DNA of 64,000 nucleotides from CAMDPA01 sp964574325 (GCA_964574325.1 CAZNMY010000004.1:58580-122579), one strand, 5' to 3'. Positions 33,169-42,804 are shown, counted from the first letter of the stretch. Notes: generated from the sequence alone by a model not told the origin. Program-made: numbers and translations.

Positions 33169-33759
33169 ATGATCGTCAGCGCATTTTCGCTGGTCGCGAG
33201 CGTCGTTCTGATGATCGTCTTCGTCTCCCGTCGCGGTGACGGCGTTCATATGGCCTATGCGCACATGGGCCTTGCCGCGCTCGTCGCCGTTGGATTCGCG
33301 GCGAGCTTCTTCAAGGCCAACACGGCGCTGCGCGCGAACGGCGCGAGCCAGAGCGCGATCGCGGCCACGACGTCCCGCTTCGTCGGCTACGTCTGGGGTT
33401 GGGGGGCTGCCTGCCTGCTGACCGTCTACGCGACCGGCATTCTCGTGTGGCGGGAGTGGCTGCATTTTTCTGTCGCAGCGCTCGTGCTTTCGGCCGCGAG
33501 CCTGATCTTCGCCACCATGCTGCAGCGTGATGCCGACGCCGGCAAGGAAGATGCAGCATTGCTCAAGCTGGGCAACTTGCTGGCGAAGATCATGCTCGTC
33601 GGGATGGTCGTCGCGATCGTGGGCTTCATCGTCGACGGCAAGATGGTCCGCTTCCTCAACCCGCGCTTCACCGACTGGGCTGCCAACAACGTCTTCTTCT
33701 TCGGTGCGGTATCGCTGGCTGCCATCACCGGTTACGCCTTGAAGTACAAACAGCAGTGA
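33169..33759 (+). CDS. Integral membrane protein, uncharacterised (paralogue C)
   Basis: 196 aa with five hydrophobic segments (about 3-20, 28-48, 70-92, 97-115, 138-158) and a final one near 170-190. The C-terminal segment DWAANNVFFFGAVSLA resembles DWAANAVFLAGGIMIV of the next gene, so the pair look like diverged paralogues. A lysine- and aspartate-rich loop (RDADAGKEDAALLK) separates helices. I recognise no domain name or catalytic motif. Confidence 0.65.
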   Translation: MIVSAFSLVASVVLMIVFVSRRGDGVHMAYAHMGLAALVAVGFAASFFKANTALRANGASQSAIAATTSRFVGYVWGWGAACLLTVYATGILVWREWLHFSVAALVLSAASLIFATMLQRDADAGKEDAALLKLGNLLAKIMLVGMVVAIVGFIVDGKMVRFLNPRFTDWAANNVFFFGAVSLAAITGYALKYKQQ

Positions 33760-33895
33760 TCGCCTCGGATGAAGCGCACGGAACGGCCGGCTGCGGGGCC
33801 GAAGTTGGGTTTGTGCTCGCCTTGCGCGCGCTCTATACCGGGCCGCCCGGCAAGAAGGGCTTGAGCGAATTCGGACGAGGAGTCCGCATTCGCGG

Positions 33896-34561
33896 ATGAG
33901 GTCGAGCGAGATGCCGCTGGCAAAGCACTTCACCTGTCTACTCGCGGCCATCGTCGCGAGCGTCGCCGGCATGGTGACGGGGATCGTGCATGACCTGCCC
34001 CGCTTCACGGGTATTTCCGCGGGTCTGTTCGCAATCGCGCTGATCGTGTCGGCCGTGGAGATGAATGCCGGCTTCTGGCGCGCCGAAGGCGACCGCCATT
34101 CGGATGATGCCGCCGTCGACGCGGCGATCCGCAACACCCGCCTGCTGGCGCTCGGCTATCTGTGGGGCGCGCTCGCCCTCTTCATGGTCTACCGGCTGAC
34201 GCCGCTGCGCTGGCAGCATGGTCTCCAGTATGGCGCCGGCATGGCCCTCGTCGCGTGGCTGATCCAGCTCTACGTGCATTTTCTCGTGCAGCCGGGCAGC
34301 CGGTTGCGGGGGCCGTCGGCCCTCGACAAGGCGATGTGGCTTTCGGTCCTGCATGGCGTCGGCGCGCTGGGCGGCCTCGGGTTCCTGGTGCTCTCCGGCA
34401 AGATCAACAGCATCAAGGACGACTGGGCAGCCAACGCGGTGTTCCTGGCCGGCGGGATAATGATCGTCGCGCTGAGCCTCGTGTCCGCCTACACGCACAA
34501 GTGGCTGTCACGCGTGCCCGCCGCCGAACGTCGCGACGTCGCCGAAGTCGCCAACGAGTGA
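33896..34561 (+). CDS. Integral membrane protein, uncharacterised (paralogue D)
   Basis: 221 aa with five or six hydrophobic segments and the DWAAN-VF motif shared with the preceding gene. An alternative ATG five codons in (33911) is possible. The C-terminal soluble tail is charged (RVPAAERRDVAEVANE). No domain recognised. It ends eight bases before the stop of the oppositely oriented DUF1285 gene. Confidence 0.65.
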   Translation: MRSSEMPLAKHFTCLLAAIVASVAGMVTGIVHDLPRFTGISAGLFAIALIVSAVEMNAGFWRAEGDRHSDDAAVDAAIRNTRLLALGYLWGALALFMVYRLTPLRWQHGLQYGAGMALVAWLIQLYVHFLVQPGSRLRGPSALDKAMWLSVLHGVGALGGLGFLVLSGKINSIKDDWAANAVFLAGGIMIVALSLVSAYTHKWLSRVPAAERRDVAEVANE

Positions 34562-34568
34562 CGCCGGA

Positions 34569-35150
34569 TTACTGGGCGGTGGCTTCCCCCGCGGCGAGCT
34601 CGAACCATCTGCCGTCGCTCCATACCCCCAGGCGATCCGGTTCGGCCTCGCTCCGCGGCACGGCCAGCTCCACGAGATCGTAGTAGAGAGCGCGTGAAAC
34701 CAGCGCTTCGAGCCGTCCCCGGACGTGCACATAGGGCTTGAGCCCGCCGCTTCCCGGCTCCGTTTCGAACCGCAGCGGCGCTGCTGGACCGCACCGGACG
34801 ACATCGTCGAGGGTGGTGCGAAAGGTCAGCGTTTGCCCCGGCCCTTCGCCATCCACCTGCAACTCGACGGCCAGGAACGGCGCATCCTCGACCGCGACAT
34901 CGACCTTTTCGGCCGGCGTCACGAGAAAGAACCGGCCGTCTGCATCCCGCCGCAGCACCCGCGCGAACAGCTTGACCAGCGCGATCCGACCGATCGGCGA
35001 GCCTTGATAGAGCCATGTTCCATCGGCTTTGATCGCCATGCCGATGTCGCCACAATAGGGCGGATCCCACGACTCGACCGGCGCGGGCGCCTGGCCGTCC
35101 TGGCTCCTGAGCAGGGCCTCGAGCCCTTGAATCCGGTTGGTGTCGGTCAT
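34569..35150 (-). CDS. DUF1285 domain-containing protein
   Basis: 193 aa, the usual length for DUF1285 proteins. The N-terminal part has YCGDIGMAIKADGTWLYQGS and the family hallmark IGRIALVKLFARVLRRD with DGRFFLVTPAEKVDV. The family is widespread in proteobacteria and has no established reaction. The gene is divergent from the moxR operon with a 125-base gap, an arrangement that I believe recurs in Hyphomicrobiales. Confidence 0.88.
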   Translation of the reverse strand: MTDTNRIQGLEALLRSQDGQAPAPVESWDPPYCGDIGMAIKADGTWLYQGSPIGRIALVKLFARVLRRDADGRFFLVTPAEKVDVAVEDAPFLAVELQVDGEGPGQTLTFRTTLDDVVRCGPAAPLRFETEPGSGGLKPYVHVRGRLEALVSRALYYDLVELAVPRSEAEPDRLGVWSDGRWFELAAGEATAQ

Positions 35151-35275
35151 CCCTGCGCCTTCCCGGCGCTGTCATAACCGGATCTCGAGACAACGATTGC
35201 ATCGATCATCATAAAGTGACCACACTGGCGAGCTGAGAGTTCCAATAACGTGTTGTGACGTTCTATAAAGGCACC

Positions 35276-36274
35276 ATGAGCACCCTCACTCAGACGGACG
35301 AGAACATCGTCCCCCGCATCGAGGCCGCTGGCGAGCGGCTGAAGCGCGTCCACAAGGCTGCGGCCTCCGTGATCTTCGGTCAGGATCTCGTGATCGAGCG
35401 CACGCTCGTCACTCTGTTGGCGGGCGGCCATGCCCTGCTGATCGGTGTGCCGGGCCTGGCGAAAACCCTGCTCGTCGAGACCCTGGGCAAAGTTCTGGGG
35501 CTGGAAGCCAAGCGCATCCAGTTCACGCCGGACCTGATGCCGTCCGACATCATCGGTTCCGAAGTGCTGGAGGACAACCCCGGACAGCGACGCGCGTTCC
35601 GCTTCATCCCGGGCCCGATCTTCACGCAGCTCCTAATGGCCGACGAAATCAACCGCGCGAGCCCCAAGACGCAGTCGGCGCTGCTCCAGGCGATGCAGGA
35701 GCACCATGTCACGGTGGCTGGCCAGCGTCACGATACGCCGGCGCCCTTCCATGTGCTCGCGACGCAGAACCCGCTGGAGCAGGAAGGCACCTACCCGCTT
35801 CCCGAAGCCCAGCTCGATCGGTTCCTTCTCCAGATCGACGTCACCTATCCCGATCTCGCCGCCGAGCGCCGCATGCTGTTCGCGACGACCGGCACCGAGG
35901 AACGCAAGCTCGAAGCGATCTTCTCGCCGCAGGAGTTGATGGCGGCACAGCGCCTCGTGCGCCAGATCCCGGTCCCCGACAAGGTCGTCGAGGCGATCCT
36001 GGCGCTCGTTCGCTCCGCCCGTCCAGGCGCCGATGCAGGCGACGAAGCGAGCCGCCTGATCGCGTGGGGCCCCGGTCCGCGTGCGAGCCAGGCGCTCATG
36101 CTCGCCGTTCGCGCAAAGGCGTTGATCGATGGCCGCCTCGCGCCTTCCGTCGAGGACGTCGTGGCCATGGCCGAGCCGGTTCTGAAGCACCGCATGGCGC
36201 TGTCGTTCGCGGCCCGCACGGAAGGCCAGGATATCGGAGGCGTCATCAAGCGCCTTGCCGAGCGCATCGCCTGA
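35276..36274 (+). CDS. MoxR-family AAA+ ATPase
   Basis: 332 aa. Walker A is in the MoxR form GVPGLAKT, Walker B is LLMADEINRA, and the sensor-1 region is VLATQNPLEQEGTYPLPEAQLDRF. MoxR ATPases act as chaperones for metal insertion or assembly of VWA-domain complexes. ATG 35276 is chosen; the frame extends seven codons upstream to a GTG. It is the first gene of a four-gene operon with DUF58, DUF4159 and a large membrane protein, the Bat-like arrangement. Confidence 0.93.
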   Translation: MSTLTQTDENIVPRIEAAGERLKRVHKAAASVIFGQDLVIERTLVTLLAGGHALLIGVPGLAKTLLVETLGKVLGLEAKRIQFTPDLMPSDIIGSEVLEDNPGQRRAFRFIPGPIFTQLLMADEINRASPKTQSALLQAMQEHHVTVAGQRHDTPAPFHVLATQNPLEQEGTYPLPEAQLDRFLLQIDVTYPDLAAERRMLFATTGTEERKLEAIFSPQELMAAQRLVRQIPVPDKVVEAILALVRSARPGADAGDEASRLIAWGPGPRASQALMLAVRAKALIDGRLAPSVEDVVAMAEPVLKHRMALSFAARTEGQDIGGVIKRLAERIA

Positions 36275-36333
36275 TTTCGCGCTGACCAGCCCTGAGCCCG
36301 GCCCATCCCGGGTCAGGCGAAACCGGAGCCAGC

Positions 36334-37323
36334 ATGGCCGCAGGATCGACAGCATCAGGTAGCGCGCAGGGCGATCCCGACACGCGCGTATTCGAGCTGG
36401 AAGGCGAGGCGCACGGCCTTGCCGACCGGCTGCCCGAGCTGTTGATGGAAGCGATGCGGATCACGTCGACGGTGGCGCATGGCATTCACGGCCGGCGGCG
36501 CGCCGGCCCCGGCGAAACCTTCTGGCAGTTCCGTCAGTTCCAGACGATGGATGCCGCTACCCTGATCGACTGGCGCCGCTCCGGGAGTTCCGACCACCTG
36601 TACGTGCGCGAGCGCGAATGGGAGGCCGCCCACACCGTCTGGCTCTGGCCGGATATGTCGCCGTCGATGCAATTCGCCAGCCACCTCTCGAAAGTGACGA
36701 AGCGCGACCGCGCGCTGATCCTGATGCTGGCGCTGTCGGAGCTTCTGGTGCGCGGCGGCGAGCGCATCGCGCTGCTTGGGCTCACGCGTCCGTCCGCCAG
36801 CCGCAAGGCGACGACCAAGATCGCGGAATCGATCGCCGCCAACGCGTCGCTGCCGATTTTGAAGGCGAGCTTGCCGCCACCGGAGCGCCTGTCGCGGTAT
36901 TCCGGCGTGGTTCTGCTCTCGGACTTTCTCGACCCGCCTGAAATCATTTCCGAGCGCCTCTCCATTCTCGCGGCCGGCGGCGTCGTCGGCCACATGATTC
37001 AGGTGCTCGATCCCGCAGAGGAAACGCTGCCCTATAGTGGCCGCACGGAGTTCATCGGCCTCGAAGGCCAGGATCGTTGGACGGCCGACCGCGCCGAGGC
37101 GCTGCGCAGCGAGTACCGCGAGGCACTTCTCGCTCACCGCACGCGTCTGGAAGAGACGGCGCGTCGGCTCGGCTGGTCCTTCATGGTCCATCACACCGAT
37201 CGTCCTGCGTCGGAGCCGATCCTGTCCCTCATCATGCGCATGAGCAATGCCGGCGGCGACTATCGCCTTGCGCCATCCGCAAAATCCCCCGCCACTTCGG
37301 CAGAGGGAGCGAAGGCCACATGA
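36334..37323 (+). CDS. DUF58 domain protein
   Basis: 329 aa. It contains the DUF58 hallmark around DWRRSGSSDHLYVREREWE, then a degenerate VWA-like fold (TVWLWPDMSPSMQF, later VVLLSDFLDP). DUF58 proteins pair with MoxR ATPases. No membrane segments are obvious. GGAG lies seven bases before the start, and the stop overlaps the next ATG (ATGA), so translation is probably coupled. Confidence 0.9.
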   Translation: MAAGSTASGSAQGDPDTRVFELEGEAHGLADRLPELLMEAMRITSTVAHGIHGRRRAGPGETFWQFRQFQTMDAATLIDWRRSGSSDHLYVREREWEAAHTVWLWPDMSPSMQFASHLSKVTKRDRALILMLALSELLVRGGERIALLGLTRPSASRKATTKIAESIAANASLPILKASLPPPERLSRYSGVVLLSDFLDPPEIISERLSILAAGGVVGHMIQVLDPAEETLPYSGRTEFIGLEGQDRWTADRAEALRSEYREALLAHRTRLEETARRLGWSFMVHHTDRPASEPILSLIMRMSNAGGDYRLAPSAKSPATSAEGAKAT

Positions 37324-40300
37324 GCATCGGCGCATTGGCGTTTCTCAGTCCGTGGCTGCTCGCCGGCTTGCTGGCTCTGCCCATCATCTATTGGTTGCTT
37401 CGGACGGTGCCGCCCCGCCCGCGGCAGGTGCAGTTCCCCGCGACCCGTATTCTCGTCGGGCTGCGCAACAAGGAGCGCACCCCGTCCAAGACGCCGTGGT
37501 GGCTGATGCTTATCCGGCTCGCCGCTGCCGCCTTCGTCATCCTGGCGCTCGCCGAGCCCGTGCTCAATCCCAACCGCGAATCCGCGATGCGCGGCACTGG
37601 TCCCGTCGTCATCGTCGTCGACAACACCTGGGCCGCCGCACCGAACTGGGCCGAGCGCGTCCGCATGGTCGACCGGCTGATCGCCGAGGCCGAGGGTCGC
37701 AGCCGTGCGGTCGTCGTCGTGCCGACCGCGATCACGGGCAAAGCGCCTGCGCTCCGCATCGAGCCGCCGCAAGCCGCCCGCTCCACGGCCGCCGCCCTCC
37801 AGCCGCAGCCGTTCGCTCCGCTGCGCGAGCCGGTCGGACAGGCGCTGGAAGCGCTGATGGCGCGTGAAGCCGACGCCAGCGTCGTGTGGCTCACCGACGG
37901 CCTCGACCACGATGGCAAGGCGGGCGCATTCGCGTCGCTGCTCGGCCGCGTCGGCCGTGCCAGCTATTCCGTCGTCGAGACGGGCGCGGGCCGCGACCCG
38001 GTCGGTCTTGCCGCTACGCTCGGACAAGGTGGCCGCCTGGAAGGTGTCGTCCAGCGGACCGGAGGCGGCGCGCGCGATGGCGTCATCCATGCGTTCTCCG
38101 AGCGAGGCCAACGGCTTGGCGAAGCGACCTTCCGGCTCGCCCCGAACGAGACCAAGTCGACCGCGACCTTCGATCTGCCGCTCGAACTGCGCAATCAGGT
38201 CGTTCGCATCGAGGTTGCCGGAGAGCGCTCGGCAGGCGCCGTCCATCTGCTGGACAGCCGCACCCAATGGCACCGGGTCGGCCTGATCTCGGGAGACAGC
38301 CGCGACCAGGATCAGCCTCTTCTCGGTCCGCTATACTACATCGCCCGCGCCCTGGGTCCGTTCGCCGAACTCGTCGAAGCCAAGGACGCCAACGTCGCCA
38401 CCGCCCTCGATCTCGCGATCAAGCGGAACGCTACCGTCATCGTTATGGCCGACATCGGCACGCTGTCGGGAAGCGTGAAAGCGCAGGTCGAGCAATGGGT
38501 GCAGAAGGGCGGCGTGCTCGTTCGCTTTGCCGGCCCCCGCCTCGAGAAGGGCGGCGATGACCTCATTCCCGTGCCGTTGCGGCTCGGCGGTCGCACGCTG
38601 GGCGGTGCTCTGTCGTGGTCCACGCCGCAGCCGTTGAGCCCGTTCACCGAGGACAGCTTGTTCGCCGGCTTGCCGACGCCGCCGGACGTCACCGTCAACC
38701 GGCAGGTGCTCGCCGATCCGGCGCGCCTCGCTCCGCAGACCAAGGTATGGGCGCGCCTCAAGGACGGCACGCCGCTGGTCACGTCGCGCGAACGCGGCCA
38801 GGGCCAGATCGTCCTGTTTCACATCACCGCGAACGCCGAGTGGTCGAATCTGCCGCTGTCCGGCTTGTTCGTGGAGATGCTCCGCCGGATCTCGACGCTC
38901 GGTCGATCGAGCACCTCGGGCACTGGCGGCGGCACGGCCGTCGCTGATCCCACGGCTGCCGCAGCCGCCGAGACAGGCACCGACGTCGGCACCATCCTGG
39001 CGCCGCTGCAGATCCTCGACGGTTTCGGCACGCTTCGCTCGCCGCCGCCGACGGCCCAGGCCATCCCCGCGGGAAGGCTTGCGGAAATCCGCCCGTCGGC
39101 CGATTATCCCCCAGGTTACTATGGACCGCAGGGCACGCCTCGCGCACTGAATCTGATAGAGGCGCGTACCGTTCTGCGCCCGTTGCCGGCATTGCCCGCC
39201 GGAGCGGAACGTCGTGCATATGAAGGCCAGGTTGCTACCCCCTTGAAGCCCTCGTTCCTGACGGCCGCCCTCATGCTCTTATTCGCTGACATCGTGGCAG
39301 TGATCCTGTTGCAGCTCGGTGGCCGGATCTTCGGCGGCGGTGGCGGACTTGGTGCGACCGCGAGCGGTATAGGCAGAAGCTTCAGAGGGATGAGCGCCGG
39401 CCTGCGCGGTCCCGGATCCGGCACCGGCGCCGGAGCAGTGATTGCCTTTGCCGTTGCGTCGGCAGCGCTTCTCTGGAATGCCGGGCCGGCGTTCGCGCAA
39501 TGGCAGGTGCCGCCGCGGATACCTCAGCAGATCAACCCGTTCGACCGTCAACCACAGCTCCAGCTCCAGCTTCAACGCCCCGCGCAGGTCGTTCGTCCGA
39601 CCAAGCCCGTGACCCCCCTGGAGGACCAGGCGCTGAAGGCGACCTCGCGCGTCACCTTCGGCTACGTGCTGACCGGAGATCAGATCGTCGACAATACCAG
39701 CAAGGAAGGCTTGTCGGGCCTCGTCAAGGTGCTCGGCTTCCGCACCTCGGTTGAACGGGCCGGCGTCAACTCGATCGATATCGACCGCGACGACATCGCC
39801 TTTTTCCCGATCCTGTATTGGCCGGTACTTCCCAAGGCGCAGGCGCTGAAGGAGGCGACGCTGGCCAAGATCGACGCCTATATGAAGGAAGGCGGCCTGA
39901 TCATCTTCGACACGCGCGACTACGGCCAGGGCCTACCGTCGGGGTTCAACGTCAATCGCGGCGGCGACACGGGGACCGCGCTGCAGCGGCTCCTCGGCCG
40001 GCTAGACATTCCACGCCTGGAGCCGGTGCCGGAAACGCACGTGCTGACCCGAGCGTTCTATCTGCTGCGGTCTTTCCCCGGCCGCTGGGACGGCGGCCAG
40101 CTCTGGGTCGAGGCCGATAGCGCCGATAACGTGGAGAGCGGCCGCAAGGCGCGCCGCGCCGACGGCGTCACGTCGATCATCGTCACCTCGAACGATTTCG
40201 CCTCCGCCTGGGCCTTGGACGATCGCAACCGGCCGCTCTATCCGGTCGTGCCCGGCGGCGAGAGCCAGCGCGAGATGTCCTTTCGCGCCGGCGTCAACAT

Positions 40301-40379
40301 CGTGATGCATGCCCTGACCGGCAACTACAAAGCCGATCAGGTCCACGTCCCCGCCCTGCTCGACAGGCTGGGCCAGTAG
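37320..40379 (+). CDS. BatA-like N-terminus plus DUF4159 membrane protein
   Basis: 1019 aa. The N-terminus has the BatA-type pair of helices (FLSPWLLAGLLALPIIYWLL and RLAAAAFVILALAEPVL). A VWA-like region (VVIVVDNTWAAAPNW) follows, then a long periplasmic or cytoplasmic middle, two more membrane segments (about 650 and 705), and a C-terminal DUF4159 domain starting near TSRVTFGYVLTGDQIVD. It starts inside the DUF58 stop (ATGA). The frame continues further upstream inside DUF58, but that extension is a shadow. The operon probably builds an envelope-associated complex of unknown role (aerotolerance-type, by family analogy). Confidence 0.88.
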   Translation: MSIGALAFLSPWLLAGLLALPIIYWLLRTVPPRPRQVQFPATRILVGLRNKERTPSKTPWWLMLIRLAAAAFVILALAEPVLNPNRESAMRGTGPVVIVVDNTWAAAPNWAERVRMVDRLIAEAEGRSRAVVVVPTAITGKAPALRIEPPQAARSTAAALQPQPFAPLREPVGQALEALMAREADASVVWLTDGLDHDGKAGAFASLLGRVGRASYSVVETGAGRDPVGLAATLGQGGRLEGVVQRTGGGARDGVIHAFSERGQRLGEATFRLAPNETKSTATFDLPLELRNQVVRIEVAGERSAGAVHLLDSRTQWHRVGLISGDSRDQDQPLLGPLYYIARALGPFAELVEAKDANVATALDLAIKRNATVIVMADIGTLSGSVKAQVEQWVQKGGVLVRFAGPRLEKGGDDLIPVPLRLGGRTLGGALSWSTPQPLSPFTEDSLFAGLPTPPDVTVNRQVLADPARLAPQTKVWARLKDGTPLVTSRERGQGQIVLFHITANAEWSNLPLSGLFVEMLRRISTLGRSSTSGTGGGTAVADPTAAAAAETGTDVGTILAPLQILDGFGTLRSPPPTAQAIPAGRLAEIRPSADYPPGYYGPQGTPRALNLIEARTVLRPLPALPAGAERRAYEGQVATPLKPSFLTAALMLLFADIVAVILLQLGGRIFGGGGGLGATASGIGRSFRGMSAGLRGPGSGTGAGAVIAFAVASAALLWNAGPAFAQWQVPPRIPQQINPFDRQPQLQLQLQRPAQVVRPTKPVTPLEDQALKATSRVTFGYVLTGDQIVDNTSKEGLSGLVKVLGFRTSVERAGVNSIDIDRDDIAFFPILYWPVLPKAQALKEATLAKIDAYMKEGGLIIFDTRDYGQGLPSGFNVNRGGDTGTALQRLLGRLDIPRLEPVPETHVLTRAFYLLRSFPGRWDGGQLWVEADSADNVESGRKARRADGVTSIIVTSNDFASAWALDDRNRPLYPVVPGGESQREMSFRAGVNIVMHALTGNYKADQVHVPALLDRLGQ

Positions 40380-40391
40380 CTTTGATTTCTC

Positions 40392-40537
40392 CTCCCCCCT
40401 TGGGGGGGAGGTGGCCCACCGCGTCGGCGCTTGCGCCGGAGCGGCAAGCAAAGAGGGCCGGTGGGGGGAGGGCCCCACGGCGCTGGTGTTACTTGAACGG
40501 CCCCCACCCCTAACCCCTCCCCACAAGGGGGAGGGGG
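40392..40537. repeat. Composite GC-rich palindromic intergenic repeat
   Basis: It begins with the hairpin CTCCCCCC-TT-GGGGGGAG (40392-40409) and ends with a 37-bp element (40501-40537). That element recurs in reverse orientation at 42757-42793 with two mismatches. The block fills the gap between the DUF4159 gene and the next gene of the operon. It looks like the short dispersed repeats common between rhizobial genes. Confidence 0.8.
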
Positions 40538-40550
40538 ACAGAGAGTGCAA

Positions 40551-42671
40551 ATGTCCAACTGGTCGATCGACTTCTCGCCGATGGTGCCGCTGCCCGTGTT
40601 CTGGGCGGGCGTGGTGCTGGCTGCCGTACTGGTCGCGGTCCTGCTGTTCCGGCGCGCACCGGGCGGCGCACTTCGCGCGCTGGCGCTGGGCTTGCTCGTG
40701 ACGGCCCTCGCCAACCCGACCCTGAAGGAAGAGGAGCGCGAGAACCTCGGCAACGTCGCCATCGTCGTGCTCGATGAATCGACCTCCCAGACGCTGGCTG
40801 GTCGTCCCCAGCAGATGGAGGACATCCGCCGCGATATCGAGGCTAAGCTCGGCAAGATCCCCGGCCTCGAGGTGAAATGGGTCCGCGCTGCCCGCCCCGA
40901 CGACACGCGCGGCGGCACCAACCTCTTCACCGATCTCAATCAGGCGCTGGCCACCACGCCGCCCGATCGCCTCGCCGGCGTCATCATGGTCACCGACGGA
41001 CAGGTCCACGACGTGCCGAAGTCGGCCGCGGGTCTCGGCTTCGATGCACCGGTTCATGCTCTGCTCACCGGCCGGCCCGACGAGTTCGACCGCCGCATCG
41101 AGATCCTGAGCGCGCCGAAATTCGGCATCGTCGGCCAGTCGCGTACGGTCGAGGTCGCCGTCCGCGAGACCGGCCGCACGAGCCGCCCGGGCGAGCAGAT
41201 CACGCTGCGCATCCGCCGCGAAGGCCGCCCGGACGAGCTGCGCCGCGCCGAGCTCAACCGCAAGGTCGCCATCGAAATGCAGTTTCCGCGGCCCGGCCAG
41301 AACATCCTGGAGGTCGAGCTGCCTGCAGTCCCCGGCGAGCTGACGCCTGCCAACAATCGTGTCGTGGTGACCGCCGAAGGCGTGCGCGAGAACCTGCGCG
41401 TGCTTCTCGTGTCGGGCGAGCCTCATGCAGGCGAACGCACGTGGCGCAATCTGCTGAAGTCCGACGCGGCCGTCGATCTCGTCCACTTCACGATTTTGCG
41501 CCCGCCCGAGAAACAGGACGGCACGCCGATCAACCAGCTCTCGCTGATCGCGTTCCCGACGCGCGAGCTGTTCCAGGTCAAGATCCGCGAGTTCGACCTG
41601 ATCATTTTCGACCGCTACCAGCACCGCAACATCCTGCTCCGCCAGTACTACGACAACATCGCGCAGTACGTTCGCGACCATGGCGGCGCGCTGCTCGTGG
41701 CAGCCGGCGACGACTACGCCGGACCGACGAGCCTGATGAACACGCCGCTCTCGTCCGTGCTCCCGGCCACGCCCACGGGCCGCGTCTACGAGATGCCGTT
41801 CAAAGCCAAGCTGACGAAGCAGGGCCATATGCATCCCGTCACGCGCGATCTGCCCGGCGGCAAGACCGACAAGCCGACGTGGGGCAACTGGTATCGGCAG
41901 GTCGATGTCGCCAACCCGCGCGGGCAGGTCGTTCTGCAAGGCGCGGACGACAAGCCGCTGCTCGTGCTCGACCGGCGCGAGAAGGGCCGCGTTGCGCTGC
42001 TCACGTCCGATCACGCCTGGCTTTGGGCGCGTGGTCACGACGGCGGCGGCCCGCACACCGATCTGCTGCGCCGCCTTTCGCACTGGCTGATGAAGGAGCC
42101 CGACCTCGAGGAGGAGCGCCTCCTCGCCTCATCCAAGGGTCTGAAGCTCACTATCGAGCGGCGCACGATGGAAACCGCGATCAAGCCGGTCACGGTTTCG
42201 GCGCCGGGCGGTGGCGACTCCGAGGTGACGCTCGACAAGGCCGGCGAAGGCATCTGGCGTTCCACCATCGATGTGAAGGAGCCCGGCCTCTACAAGATGC
42301 AGTCCCCGAGCGAGGCTGGCAATCTCACCGCAGTTGCGCTTGCCGGCGTCGAAGACCCGCGCGAGATGTCGGAGGTCACGGCGACGGACACCAAGCTGAA
42401 GCCTCTCGTCGAAGGCACCGGCGGCGGCGTTTTCTGGACGCGCGGCGGCGGCCTGTTCGGCGCGGTCGCCAGCGGCACCTCGGTCGACGTGCCCCGGGTC
42501 ACCATGATGTCGGGCGCCCGCGTGCTCGCCGGTTCCGGCTGGATGGGGCTCAAGGATCGCGAAGCCTACGTGACGCGCGGCATCAAGCTGACGCCGATGT
42601 TCACTGGCCTGCTCGCCCTCGCCGCCCTGCTGTTCTTCATCACCCTCGCGTGGTGGCGCGAAGGGAAGTGA
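40551..42671 (+). CDS. Large membrane protein of the MoxR operon, VWA and glutamine-amidotransferase-like
   Basis: 706 aa. Two N-terminal helices (about 10-30 and 38-52) precede a VWA-like fold (NVAIVVLDESTSQTLAG, later GVIMVTDGQVHD). A Rossmann-like domain at about 275-500 (LRVLLVSGEPHAGERTWRN, LIIFDRYQHRNI, GGALLVAAGDDY) resembles class I glutamine amidotransferases without a visible catalytic cysteine. A C-terminal helix (about 678-700) ends the protein. ATG 40551 is preferred to the in-frame GTG at 40545. It closes the moxR-DUF58-DUF4159 series, though a 171-base repeat-filled gap precedes it. Confidence 0.8.
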   Translation: MSNWSIDFSPMVPLPVFWAGVVLAAVLVAVLLFRRAPGGALRALALGLLVTALANPTLKEEERENLGNVAIVVLDESTSQTLAGRPQQMEDIRRDIEAKLGKIPGLEVKWVRAARPDDTRGGTNLFTDLNQALATTPPDRLAGVIMVTDGQVHDVPKSAAGLGFDAPVHALLTGRPDEFDRRIEILSAPKFGIVGQSRTVEVAVRETGRTSRPGEQITLRIRREGRPDELRRAELNRKVAIEMQFPRPGQNILEVELPAVPGELTPANNRVVVTAEGVRENLRVLLVSGEPHAGERTWRNLLKSDAAVDLVHFTILRPPEKQDGTPINQLSLIAFPTRELFQVKIREFDLIIFDRYQHRNILLRQYYDNIAQYVRDHGGALLVAAGDDYAGPTSLMNTPLSSVLPATPTGRVYEMPFKAKLTKQGHMHPVTRDLPGGKTDKPTWGNWYRQVDVANPRGQVVLQGADDKPLLVLDRREKGRVALLTSDHAWLWARGHDGGGPHTDLLRRLSHWLMKEPDLEEERLLASSKGLKLTIERRTMETAIKPVTVSAPGGGDSEVTLDKAGEGIWRSTIDVKEPGLYKMQSPSEAGNLTAVALAGVEDPREMSEVTATDTKLKPLVEGTGGGVFWTRGGGLFGAVASGTSVDVPRVTMMSGARVLAGSGWMGLKDREAYVTRGIKLTPMFTGLLALAALLFFITLAWWREGK

Positions 42672-42709
42672 CGGGTCGGTAGCCAAACTTCCCCGGCGCA
42701 CGATATCCG

Positions 42710-42793
42710 CCCCACCCCCGACCCCTCCCCATCGAGGGTAGAAGCGCACAACCGGTCCCCCTCCCCCCTGTGGGGAGGGGATAGGGGTGGGGG
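42710..42793. repeat. Imperfect palindromic repeat between convergent genes
   Basis: CCCCACCCCC-GACCCCTCCCCA (42710-42731) can pair with TGGGGAGGGG-ATAGGGGTGGGG (42771-42792). The right arm belongs to a 37-bp element that is the reverse complement of 40501-40537 at 35 of 37 positions. It lies between the convergent membrane-protein and iron-binding-protein genes. Confidence 0.8.
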
Positions 42794-42804
42794 CGAGTCT
42801 CCCC

